Part shown: piece after piece, positions 50,326-58,622 of the stretch | Layout of the letters: the number at the start of each line of letters is the position of its first letter | Position numbering within the stretch: the stretch's first letter is position 1 | Origin: Lachnospiraceae bacterium | Lineage (GTDB): Bacteria; Bacillota; Clostridia; Lachnospirales; Lachnospiraceae | Assembly: GCA_910575565.1 (NCBI GenBank) | Contig: CAJTFL010000016.1 | Coordinates: 1-64,000, forward strand | Length of the DNA stretch: 64,000 nt | Reading direction: 5' to 3' | Made by a program: the position numbers and the translations under genes | Notes under the pieces: model-generated | What the model saw: only the letters and a program-made list of their open reading frames with translations | Databases searched by the model: none | Told to the model about the DNA's origin: nothing

Positions 50326-50439
50326 CTATGTCCAATGCGGCGCGCGATTGAAGATTCTTACATAATTCCTGCGGTAATTCAGCTTCTGCAAATGCTCCCT
50401 GACTGCCTGAGAATCAATAAATGGATAAATATCCATGAT
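50326..50439 (-). CDS. Truncated 36-aa ORF ahead of the MBL gene
   Basis: The ORF begins MDIYPFIDSQAVREHLQKLN and stops after 36 codons. GAGGAGG and GAGGAA lie ahead of the ATG. The start resembles a longer Lachnospiraceae protein I recall as beginning IYPxIDSKD, so this is probably a truncated relic that keeps its promoter and translation start. It could also act as a leader peptide for the MBL gene. Confidence 0.5.
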   Translation of the reverse strand: MMDIYPFIDSQAVREHLQKLNYRRNYVRIFNRAPHWT

Positions 50440-50477
50440 TTCCTCTTCCTCCTCGCTTTTTTGGCATTGCTGCACAG

Positions 50478-50520
50478 AGTATACCACAAGGCTTTTGGTT
50501 ATCGCGTCATTGGTGTGACG
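50478..50520 (-). promoter_or_regulatory. Promoter with CGTCA-N6-TGACG palindrome (operator copy 2)
   Basis: The minus strand has CGTCACACCAATGACG (50505-50520), C plus 20 bases, then TATACT (50478-50483). The palindrome is perfect. Around 58 bases here are very similar to 51390-51447, including CAAAAGCC before the -10. It drives the 36-residue ORF and the MBL gene. Confidence 0.72.
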
Positions 50521-50527
50521 GGTCAAA

Positions 50528-51352
50528 TCAAATGGGTATGCGAACGCGGCTCCTTTTTCCTATTTCCCGAAGATAAAAAATCCTCCTATCCTCCAGCCGC
50601 AGACAGGCCAGCCGAGCCTCCGGATTGCTCTCTTTAAACCCATAACCGCAATCTAAATCATAAAAAACGCAGTCCAGCACTTTATCATAAGCACGGTATG
50701 CCTTTCCGTGATTAAACGGAAACTCATATTTTGCCGTTGTGGGAGTGTGTCCGGCCAAAATGATCCCGTGCTCCACCCCTCCGCACATATAGGCGTCATC
50801 CCTGGCCGTGAGATAAAACTCTTCCAAGGAATCATAGGATTTATCGGTGTCTATTGTCTGTAAGCGCTCTAAATCCTCAATATAGCCCCCATGGACGATA
50901 ATGCACCGGCGTCCATGCATTGCAAGCTCGTAGAAATACGGCATCTTCCGGATACAGGCTGCCCACCGGGCTAACTGGCGGAGCGTCACCTTCTTTTCCT
51001 GAATCAATGAGCCGACGGTTCCATAATAGTCAAAATAAGAAGTAAGCTGCCTGGCTGCCTGATATATCGACAATGTATCCTCCATGCTGTCCATTTCCAG
51101 CCCTTCTTTTTTCAGGATCATCGTCATCAGCTCCACGTAGCAAGCGAACTCCTGGTCATGGTTTCCTCTGATTAAAGTAACATTCTCTCCAGGATCCTCC
51201 ATCCACTTAAGCATCTCATAGCTTTTCGGCCCTCTGTCAATATAATCGCCTGCGCAGATCAGCCGATCACTTGCAGAAAACCCGATTCTTTCCAGCATTT
51301 TCCTCATGGCATCGTAATGCCCATGGATATCTGTCATGATATAAGTACTCAT
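50528..51352 (-). CDS. PP-type metallophosphoesterase (Ser/Thr phosphatase or Ap4A-hydrolase like)
   Basis: A 274-residue protein of the PPP/ApaH-type metallophosphoesterase family: TDIHGHYD (residues 7-14), GDYIDRG (35-41), RGNHD (62-66), a later HGGY, and AGHTPT. AAGGAGGGG precedes ATG 51352. It has its own CGTCA-box promoter. It could dephosphorylate protein or cleave dinucleoside polyphosphates; which cannot be told. Confidence 0.88.
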   Translation of the reverse strand: MSTYIMTDIHGHYDAMRKMLERIGFSASDRLICAGDYIDRGPKSYEMLKWMEDPGENVTLIRGNHDQEFACYVELMTMILKKEGLEMDSMEDTLSIYQAARQLTSYFDYYGTVGSLIQEKKVTLRQLARWAACIRKMPYFYELAMHGRRCIIVHGGYIEDLERLQTIDTDKSYDSLEEFYLTARDDAYMCGGVEHGIILAGHTPTTAKYEFPFNHGKAYRAYDKVLDCVFYDLDCGYGFKESNPEARLACLRLEDRRIFYLREIGKRSRVRIPI

Positions 51353-51402
51353 TTTCTGTCCCCTCCTTGCCTTTTTCAAACACGCTTTAATGCTTTGCAT
51401 GG

Positions 51403-51445
51403 AGTATATCACAGGGCTTTTGGATACTGCGTCATTAGTGTGACG
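51403..51445 (-). promoter_or_regulatory. Promoter with CGTCA-N6-TGACG palindrome (operator copy 3)
   Basis: The minus strand has CGTCACACTAATGACG (51430-51445), C plus 20 bases, then TATACT (51403-51408), 50 bases before the phosphoesterase start. The palindrome is perfect and the spacing is the same as in copies 1 and 2. No -35 consensus exists, so an activator touching the palindrome is likely. Confidence 0.72.
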
Positions 51446-51458
51446 GGGCTAACAGCAC

Positions 51459-51576
51459 TCCCCGCTGCTTGCGCAGCTAACTTAGCTCATAAACGGGCGC
51501 TCCCTCAGCGGAAACCGATAAAGGAAAATTCGTGCGAGCACGATTTTCCTTCATGCAGTTCCCACTGGCTGAACTG
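51459..51576. repeat. Inverted repeat, left copy, flanking the AraC-EamA cassette
   Basis: About 117 bases match the reverse complement of 53364-53480 at roughly 85% by eye, including ATAAACGGGCGCTCCCTCAG and the AAAGGAAAATTCGTGCG block. The end nearest the cassette is GGCTGAACTG. Confidence 0.7.
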
Positions 51577-51624
51577 TTATATAAAAATGAAGATATTTTA
51601 CAAGCCAGCACAATCTCAGGCTGG

Positions 51625-51646
51625 TATAATAGAACGGACAAGGAGG
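51625..51646 (+). promoter_or_regulatory. Extended -10 promoter and ribosome-binding site of the AraC gene
   Basis: TGGTATAAT gives an extended -10 (hexamer 51625-51630) with no good -35. AGGAGG is at 51641-51646, eight bases before the ATG. An AGCC...GGCT dyad sits directly upstream of the -10. Confidence 0.5.
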
Positions 51647-51653
51647 TACGCCC

Positions 51654-52490
51654 ATGAGAAAAGAAGTACGCACAGTAATCTACGATGACGAATTACACAT
51701 CGAGGCTTACCATTTTGAAGGAATCGTACAGCCATTTCCGAACCATTTCCATGAATACTATGTGATCGGATTTATGGAGGACGGAGAGCGCATCCTATCC
51801 TGCAAAAATCAGGAATACACCATCACAAAGGGAGACATTCTCCTGTTCAATCCAGGGGACAGCCACGCCTGTGTTCAGAATGATGGCAGTGCGCTGGATT
51901 ACCGGGGATTCAATATCACCAAAGAGGTCATGCTCAGTTTAGCAAAGGAAGTCACCGGCAGGGAGGAATTGCCCGGATTTTCCAAAAATGTAATTTTTAA
52001 CAAAGAAATCACCTGCTATCTGCGCCCCCTCCACGATCTGGTGATGAAAGGCTCCGATAAATTTGGAAAAGAGGAAAATCTGCTTCTCCTGATTTCCCTG
52101 CTGATCCAGCAATACGGCCAGCCCTTTGAAAGCTGTATTCCAAAGTGCCAAGATGAAATTGAAAAAACCTGCGCCTTTATGGAACAGCACTATAACCAGC
52201 GGATTCATCTGGATCAGCTCTGCCTCTGTGCCGGATTAAGCAAATCCACCCTGCTCCGGGCCTTTGCCCGCTCAAAGGGCATCACACCCTACAGTTATCT
52301 GGAAAATATCCGCATCGGCAAAGCAAAGGAGCTGTTAGAGCAGGGAGTTTCCCCTGCCCAGGCGGCGCTGCAAACTGGGTTTTCGGATCAAAGCCACTTC
52401 ACCAGCTATTTCAACCGATTTATCGGCCTGACTCCCGGTATTTATCGGGACATCTTCAAGGATTCGGAGGAAAAGTTCCATGAAAGGTAA
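51654..52490 (+). CDS. AraC-family regulator with cupin sensor domain
   Basis: A 278-residue protein. The N-terminal cupin (about 15-95) shows PFPNHFHEYYVIGF and GDILLFNPGDSHAC. The C-terminal AraC double HTH (about 175-275) has LCLCAGLSKSTLLRAF and FSDQSHFTSYFNRF. The gene overlaps the EamA gene by 11 bases, so it probably regulates that transporter. Confidence 0.92.
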   Translation: MRKEVRTVIYDDELHIEAYHFEGIVQPFPNHFHEYYVIGFMEDGERILSCKNQEYTITKGDILLFNPGDSHACVQNDGSALDYRGFNITKEVMLSLAKEVTGREELPGFSKNVIFNKEITCYLRPLHDLVMKGSDKFGKEENLLLLISLLIQQYGQPFESCIPKCQDEIEKTCAFMEQHYNQRIHLDQLCLCAGLSKSTLLRAFARSKGITPYSYLENIRIGKAKELLEQGVSPAQAALQTGFSDQSHFTSYFNRFIGLTPGIYRDIFKDSEEKFHER

Positions 52491-53361
52491 ACGTACAGCG
52501 GGACATTTTTCTGCCCTGCTCACAATCATCATTTGGGGAACCACCTTTATCTCTACCAAGATTCTGCTGGCGGATTTCCAGCCGGTAGAGATACTGTTTT
52601 TCCGTTTTGTCATGGGGCTGCTGGCCCTATTGGCGGTTTATCCACACCCTTTAAAAGGGACGAACCGTCAGCAGGAATTAACCTTTGCCGCCGCAGGCCT
52701 ATGCGGGATATGCCTTTACTACCTGCTGGAAAATATTGCCCTTACCTGCACAATGGCTTCAAACGTGGGCGTTATCATTTCCGTGGCTCCGTTTTTCACA
52801 GCAATCCTGTCCCACTTGTTTTTGAAGGAAGAAAAGCCCCCCGTTAATTTTTTCCTTGGATTTGCTGCTGCCATGACTGGGATCGCCCTTATCAGCTGGG
52901 GCGGCTCCAAACTGGAATTAAACCCCGCCGGGGACTTGCTGGCACTGCTGGCCGCGCTGATTTGGGCTTGCTATTCTGTGCTGACAAAGAAAATCAGCAG
53001 CTACGGCTACCACACTATCCTCACCACCCGGCGGGTGTTCTGCTATGGCATCCTGTTCATGCTTCCGACACTGTTTCTGTTTGATTTTAAGCTGGACTTA
53101 ACAAGATTTGCAAATCCCATGTACCTGTTCAACATTCTCTTTTTAGGGTTAGGCGCATCAGCCATGTGCTTTGTCACCTGGAATTTCGCTGTCAAGGCGC
53201 TGGGGGCAGTCAAGACGAGCATTTATATCTACATGGTTCCTGTCATTACCGTGGCGGCTTCGGTGTTAATTCTCCATGAAAAAATCACCGCCCTGGCCGC
53301 TGCCGGAACGGTTCTGACACTGGCAGGACTCCTCCTGTCCGAGAGCAAATTATTTGATTGA
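52480..53361 (+). CDS. EamA/DMT-family transporter
   Basis: A 293-residue protein with ten hydrophobic segments in two EamA halves (about 5-135 and 150-290), including the first-half start LLTIIIWGTTFISTKILL. The drug/metabolite transporter family exports amino acids or metabolites. Its partner is the AraC gene upstream, and the pair is bounded by inverted repeats. Confidence 0.9.
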   Translation: MKGKRTAGHFSALLTIIIWGTTFISTKILLADFQPVEILFFRFVMGLLALLAVYPHPLKGTNRQQELTFAAAGLCGICLYYLLENIALTCTMASNVGVIISVAPFFTAILSHLFLKEEKPPVNFFLGFAAAMTGIALISWGGSKLELNPAGDLLALLAALIWACYSVLTKKISSYGYHTILTTRRVFCYGILFMLPTLFLFDFKLDLTRFANPMYLFNILFLGLGASAMCFVTWNFAVKALGAVKTSIYIYMVPVITVAASVLILHEKITALAAAGTVLTLAGLLLSESKLFD

Positions 53362-53363
53362 CC

Positions 53364-53480
53364 GTTCAGCCAGTGGGAATCGCATGAAGGAAAATCCTGC
53401 CCGCACGAATTTTCCTTTACCGATTTCCACTGAGGGAGCGCCCGTTTATGGGCAAAAAGGAGCTGCATAAGCAGCGGAGA
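53364..53480. repeat. Inverted repeat, right copy, flanking the AraC-EamA cassette
   Basis: It begins GTTCAGCCAGTGGGAATCGC three bases after the EamA stop and runs to GCAGCGGAGA, complementary to 51459-51576. A third, partial copy in the same orientation lies at 32943-32990. Confidence 0.7.
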
Positions 53481-53483
53481 TAA

Positions 53484-53705
53484 CATCTCATTTAAACTTC
53501 TTTTATAACGCTGTGCCTCAGGATTATCTTTGTATCTTTTCAAGGTTTTAAAAAGAATACTCATCGTTTCAGCTAACTCTTTGATTCGGCACTGACACGC
53601 AGCCTCACCAATCCCAGTATTCCTTAATTCAAAACAAGTTTCTTTGCGAGAGTAAATTTTTTCCAGTTCAAACCATTCTTCCATCCTTACTCTTTTAAGA
53701 ATCAT
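53484..53705 (-). CDS. Helical protein truncated by the repeat, end of the hsd operon
   Basis: The frame starts MILKRVRMEEWFELEKIY and encodes about 74 residues of charged helix (ELAETMSILFKTLKRY), then runs into the inverted repeat at 53480 and continues meaninglessly to 53229. It starts 14 bases after the metallopeptidase stop, so it was the last gene of the restriction operon. The original C-terminus is gone. No family is recognised. Confidence 0.5.
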
Positions 53706-53718
53706 CTTAGCTTTAAAT

Positions 53719-55464
53719 TCACTCTGCTATTATGAATCCTAATTCGCTCATCCGCGTTTTTGTGGTCTGTTTAGACAAACCATAAAATTCTGCCAGTTCA
53801 GAAATCAATTTTTCCATCTGGCTCCCGCTCCTCGGATCAGCAAAACCGGTGTGATATTCTCTCAGCATCTCTTCAATCTTTCCTGTTGCCGTCTTTGCAG
53901 GCATTAGTATATAGGGAACCATACTATTTGCCTGCCATTCCATCCAATCAAAAGAACTCCGCTTTTCGGTGTCACCATGGCCAGAATCAACCGCGCAACG
54001 AATAACTCTGCCCAAATCATCTCTAACCCCCAGCATTTTCATCAACAAATGATATGGCCGATGCCTGTACCAATGAAAGCATTCATGAGCAATCATCTCA
54101 TTGGCTTTTCTAAAAGTCTGCTCATAATAATGTCGGGGATCAATAAACATCATTCCGCCCTTGGCGTTCCGGATTAAAATATTCTTTTTTTCATCCTGAA
54201 TATTTCCGTCCTCAAAAAAAAGTACCCCAAAGGCATCCAATCCGTCAGAAAACAGTTCCCTCTCGATAATCGTCAGCCCCATGCTTTCGGCAATCTGCCT
54301 GATGGGGACCGGCACAGCTTCCTTTAAGGCTTTCGGATAATATTTCTCCAGAAATCTGGCCGCTTCCTCATCGAAAGAGCCTTTGGGAATAACAGGCATC
54401 AATTCCCCTGCAAATTTTTCACCGCCTCCTTCCTCCATCTGCCCACATTCTGTAATCCAAACAATCTGAAATCCGGTCAATTCAATTCCCACCAGCACCT
54501 GGCAATGTATCCTCAGCCATTTTTCCAGAAATGACATTCTGCCAGACCTTGATGCGGAATATTCCATATCGCAGGACACAATAACATCAAAACAAATATA
54601 TCCTTCTTCCGGCTGCTCAATATGAACTACATTCTGTATTTTTATATCCGACAGCATCGCTTTCTTTTGCTTCATTTCTCCTTCCAGATAACGGAATGCC
54701 GCATCCCTTATTTCGCCATAACGTCTCTGGTCAATCAGTTTTTGAAGCGGGCTTTCATCCTGGGCATCATAAAAATCAAGCATAGAATCATTGAGCTGCT
54801 TTCGGATTTCCCGCCAGTTTGGCATATATAGATCCATATATGCTGTAAATACCTCGTTATGCGTCCGTTCACGCAGATGAATCAATTCATGAAGAATTAC
54901 GTATTCCAGGCATTCCACAGGCTTCTGAATTAACTGAAGATTAAACCACAATCGCTTTTTATCTGTATTGCAGGTTCCCCAGCGTGTTACCATATATTTT
55001 GTCTGCCAGGACTCACAGTACAGCCCTGTAATCTGCTCCCATTTGGGCAGCAGACGTTCTATTTCGCTTTTCAGCATCATGCGATACCGCTCACGGACAT
55101 AGCTTTCGCGCTGTTTTACAGAACTCTCCTCACGCATACGCAGGAAAACTTTATTTCCAACAATTTCAAAGCGATTCTTCTGTGCATCTGAAATAAATGT
55201 CAGAAAATATTGCTTTCCCCAGATGTACATCGTTTCCCCGCTGACATACTGCCGTTTCCCGCTGCGCGGCTGTTCCTGAAACCTTTCCATCTGTTTTTTC
55301 ACCCAATTGAGATTGGTTCTAGCATAGATTTCAATCGCTTTATCGTTCATGCTCAAGGGCGCGGAAATAACTACATGACCATCCGGCGGTTTCACCTGCA
55401 GATGCATATTCTTAATATTCTTTTTTTGAACCTCGATCGGTATGCCCGAGACCACGAGCCGCAT
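53719..55464 (-). CDS. Fusion of a YgjP-like metallopeptidase and an ImmA/IrrE-like metallopeptidase
   Basis: A 581-residue protein. Residues 1-240 are a YgjP/SprT-like M48-type domain with RWGTC at 161-165 and zinc motif HELIH at 192-196. Residues 268-345 match the strand-rich region that precedes large clostridial ImmA proteins. Residues 360-575 are the ImmA/IrrE domain with HECFH at 460-464 and an HTH-like end. AGGAGG precedes the ATG and hsdR ends 3 bases upstream. YgjP-like proteins are common neighbours of type I restriction genes; the added ImmA half is unusual. Confidence 0.85.
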   Translation of the reverse strand: MRLVVSGIPIEVQKKNIKNMHLQVKPPDGHVVISAPLSMNDKAIEIYARTNLNWVKKQMERFQEQPRSGKRQYVSGETMYIWGKQYFLTFISDAQKNRFEIVGNKVFLRMREESSVKQRESYVRERYRMMLKSEIERLLPKWEQITGLYCESWQTKYMVTRWGTCNTDKKRLWFNLQLIQKPVECLEYVILHELIHLRERTHNEVFTAYMDLYMPNWREIRKQLNDSMLDFYDAQDESPLQKLIDQRRYGEIRDAAFRYLEGEMKQKKAMLSDIKIQNVVHIEQPEEGYICFDVIVSCDMEYSASRSGRMSFLEKWLRIHCQVLVGIELTGFQIVWITECGQMEEGGGEKFAGELMPVIPKGSFDEEAARFLEKYYPKALKEAVPVPIRQIAESMGLTIIERELFSDGLDAFGVLFFEDGNIQDEKKNILIRNAKGGMMFIDPRHYYEQTFRKANEMIAHECFHWYRHRPYHLLMKMLGVRDDLGRVIRCAVDSGHGDTEKRSSFDWMEWQANSMVPYILMPAKTATGKIEEMLREYHTGFADPRSGSQMEKLISELAEFYGLSKQTTKTRMSELGFIIAE

Positions 55465-55467
55465 CTG

Positions 55468-58400
55468 TTAATATTCCTCCTGCTTCTTAATGATTTTGAA
55501 AAGGCGTTCCATCTCCTCTTCATCCTCAAGGATCGCCAGCATCGCTCTTTTTATCCGGTTTTCCTTGATTTCATCTCCTCGAAAACCGTTCATTTTACTG
55601 TGCATTACCGCATCATGTAATTTGAGTGCCAGTTCCTCGTCCTCACCCACATTATCAAAAAGAGCCTGCAGCGCCCTGCTTTTTTGGATGCTTTCCGGGT
55701 AATTTTCATTCTCTTCCGGAGATTCCACATTCTTTGCCAGCTTAATATACTTTTCCAGTAATTCTTTATAAGAAGCCACTCCCTGCTTCCTCTCTTCAAT
55801 CAGTTTCTCCAGGATAGCCGACATCTTCTCATAATACTTCGGATTGACCGTAACCCTCTCTACCATTTTGCGCCGAATATTGTTCTCAATGGCCTCCGCC
55901 GCGCTTTGCCTTTGCCCGGATGCGGAAAAATCTGCCGTCATGGCATTCCCCTGGTCCTTCACAAAATCCAGAAGCGTCAGGTCGTCAAACTCTCCGATTT
56001 TGATGCTGTCACCGGCAATAATATAATTATCGATCAGCTTCCTCATATCCGGCTCATAAGCTTTCAGATCCAGAAAATCCCCGCTTTTATTGCCGATTAT
56101 CTGCTTTAACTCAAGATAAAAGCGAACTTTGTCCTCATACTTCTTCCATTCAGAAACAGTGCATAGATCCACCATATACGGTTTCGCCTCCGCAAAAGCC
56201 CGAACCAGCATATTGACCAGCCTGTACAGTTTTCCCCTGAGACGGGTATAGATTTCATCCATCTCTTCACTCATCCCCGCTTCCCCGCAGAAATAGTGAA
56301 CATACTGCAGATCCTCCCGTGGCGCTTCCACGCCTTCGCACAGTTCTTCCAGCTCCTCATAGACTTCTTTAAAATGCTCCATGGCTTCTTCGCTTCTGTC
56401 CTTGATCAGTCCTTCCACATCCTCCGGATCATACCCCTCAAAAGCGCCTGACGTATACTTGTCCATCGCCGCTTTGAGATTTCCGAACAATTGCTTATAG
56501 TCAACAATAAAACCAAATTCTTTTGTATCCCCATCCAGGCGGTTGACACGGCAGATTGCCTGGAACAGCCCGTGATCCTGCATCTTCTTATCTATGTATA
56601 AATAAGTGCATGGCGGAGCATCAAAACCTGTCAGAAGCTTGTCAACTACAATCAGCAGCTTCATATTCGCTGGCTCATTGATAAACTTCTCCTTTGCCCC
56701 AGCCTCAAAGTCATCCACTCTTTTCTGTATGGAAAGCTTCTCCGGAAGATGATCCGGATCTAATCCCAGCATACGCAAATAGATATCATATTTTTCAAAT
56801 TTTTCCGTGTCCTCCTCCAGGCTTACTGTATCGGTACGTAAGTCCCCGGCCTGTGGCGTATAGGAAGAAATAATGGCGCACTGCTTAAACCCGCGCTGTT
56901 GGAATATTTCATAATATTTACAGGCAGTATAAATGCGGTCTGCCACAAGGATCGCATTGCCATTCCCGTCCATAAGCCTGGCCTTCAAATCAAAATCCTG
57001 CATGATATCCCAGGCAACCCTTTCCAGTCTGGAACGGGAACTGTATATATTCTGCATATTCGCCCATTTCTCTTTTAATTTAGCCTTTGCTCTGGGAGAA
57101 AGAATCCGTGTCTTTACATCAAACCACTGGTCAATCCTGTCGTGGGAAGAAAGCTCCTGGGGAATATCACGATATTCGTAGCGCAAATCCAAAACGACTC
57201 CGTCCCGCACGGCCTCATTATATTTATAGCTGTGTATATAGGTTCCAAATACTTCAATGCTGGTTTTCTTATCCTTCTTCAGCAGAGGGGTTCCGGTAAA
57301 ACCAATGAAGATGGCTTTCGGCATGATAGCCTGCATAGCCGCGTGCAGCTTTCCCGACTGTGTTCTGTGGCATTCATCTACAAACACATAAATCTTTCCC
57401 TTTGCCTCAAAATCAGCAGGAAGAGCCTTCTTGAGCTCATCGATATATTTGTCATAATCCGCTTCCGTTGCCTCCCCGCCGCGTCTGCCAAACTTATGCA
57501 CCAGAGAGCATAGCAGCGAATCATCATAAGAATTCAGTCTGCGCAATAAATCATCGCAGCTTTTTGTTCTGACAATCTTTTCATTGACGCCTTTATACGT
57601 CCTTTCTATCTGTTCATCCAGTTCATCACGGTCTGTCACAATCAGAATCCGTGCATCGTTACTGTGGGACAAAATCCATTTGGACAGCCAGACCATGGAC
57701 AAGGTTTTTCCACTGCCCTGGGTATGCCAGATAATACCGCCCCGCTGTTTGGCAAGACGGCTCTGCGTGCGCTTTATCCCATAGTACTGATTATAGCGGC
57801 ATACCTTCTTTTTCCCTTTGTCAAAAATCACGAAATTTTCAATCAAGTCAATAAAGCGCTTCTTATCAAACATCTGATACAATTGCCTAAGAAGCAGATT
57901 GTCCATTTGCTCACAGTAAGCCATGATACGGATATCCTCCGGATCCCGTTCCTCTTCGTTTTCATGGAAGCCATCGGGTTTCCATTCCATATAGTACTTT
58001 TCTTCCGTCAATGTAGTCCCATAGCGCAGCCCTTCTATTTCATTTCCTGCCATGCACAACTGTACGGTAGTAAAAAATGGGGCTATAAATCCGTCTCTCT
58101 GATTGGTCAGATTCTGACGGATGCCATTTGATACTGACGCGCTTTTCTTTTTCAGTTCCATCACTGCCACGGCAATGCCATTCAGATAAATCACAAGATC
58201 CGGCCGCTTCTCCTGGCGCTCTACCACGGTAACTTCCTCTGCAATGGAAAAATGATTATTGGCCGGATTCTCCGCATCTATGAAATAGACCGTCTTTGGG
58301 GCGCTCTCCGGAGTCTCTCTGACCTTTGCGCCATATTTCAGCAGACGATAAACCTCCTGATTGGCAATGTATAATCCGTGGGTCATATCATCAGCCGTCC

Positions 58401-58602
58401 TGATCAACTCTGTCACAGCTTTGTCAATCAGCTTTTCTCTGTAACCACAGAGGCGCAGATACGCACGGAGACGATCTTCCCGAATATTTTTATTAAGCCC
58501 GCCTTTCAGATTGCCAAGGTATTCGTAATCAAGAATGTCCCGGTTCCTAAAGAAATCCACTACCCGATCCTGTGTTGCACGTTCCGTATCCCCAATACTC
58601 AT
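55468..58602 (-). CDS. hsdR: Type I restriction enzyme, R subunit
   Basis: A 1044-residue protein of normal HsdR length. The N-terminal nuclease has PD at 134-135 with E149 and K151 (AVMELKK). The translocase has Walker A TQGSGKTLS and a DECH box (VDECHRTQ), followed by a helicase C-terminal half with TGFDAPPC. It cuts DNA after ATP-driven translocation when host methylation is absent. AGAAGG lies 8 bases before the ATG. Confidence 0.95.
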   Translation of the reverse strand: MSIGDTERATQDRVVDFFRNRDILDYEYLGNLKGGLNKNIREDRLRAYLRLCGYREKLIDKAVTELIRTADDMTHGLYIANQEVYRLLKYGAKVRETPESAPKTVYFIDAENPANNHFSIAEEVTVVERQEKRPDLVIYLNGIAVAVMELKKKSASVSNGIRQNLTNQRDGFIAPFFTTVQLCMAGNEIEGLRYGTTLTEEKYYMEWKPDGFHENEEERDPEDIRIMAYCEQMDNLLLRQLYQMFDKKRFIDLIENFVIFDKGKKKVCRYNQYYGIKRTQSRLAKQRGGIIWHTQGSGKTLSMVWLSKWILSHSNDARILIVTDRDELDEQIERTYKGVNEKIVRTKSCDDLLRRLNSYDDSLLCSLVHKFGRRGGEATEADYDKYIDELKKALPADFEAKGKIYVFVDECHRTQSGKLHAAMQAIMPKAIFIGFTGTPLLKKDKKTSIEVFGTYIHSYKYNEAVRDGVVLDLRYEYRDIPQELSSHDRIDQWFDVKTRILSPRAKAKLKEKWANMQNIYSSRSRLERVAWDIMQDFDLKARLMDGNGNAILVADRIYTACKYYEIFQQRGFKQCAIISSYTPQAGDLRTDTVSLEEDTEKFEKYDIYLRMLGLDPDHLPEKLSIQKRVDDFEAGAKEKFINEPANMKLLIVVDKLLTGFDAPPCTYLYIDKKMQDHGLFQAICRVNRLDGDTKEFGFIVDYKQLFGNLKAAMDKYTSGAFEGYDPEDVEGLIKDRSEEAMEHFKEVYEELEELCEGVEAPREDLQYVHYFCGEAGMSEEMDEIYTRLRGKLYRLVNMLVRAFAEAKPYMVDLCTVSEWKKYEDKVRFYLELKQIIGNKSGDFLDLKAYEPDMRKLIDNYIIAGDSIKIGEFDDLTLLDFVKDQGNAMTADFSASGQRQSAAEAIENNIRRKMVERVTVNPKYYEKMSAILEKLIEERKQGVASYKELLEKYIKLAKNVESPEENENYPESIQKSRALQALFDNVGEDEELALKLHDAVMHSKMNGFRGDEIKENRIKRAMLAILEDEEEMERLFKIIKKQEEY

Positions 58603-58622
58603 TTGTACAGCCTTCTTTCTGT

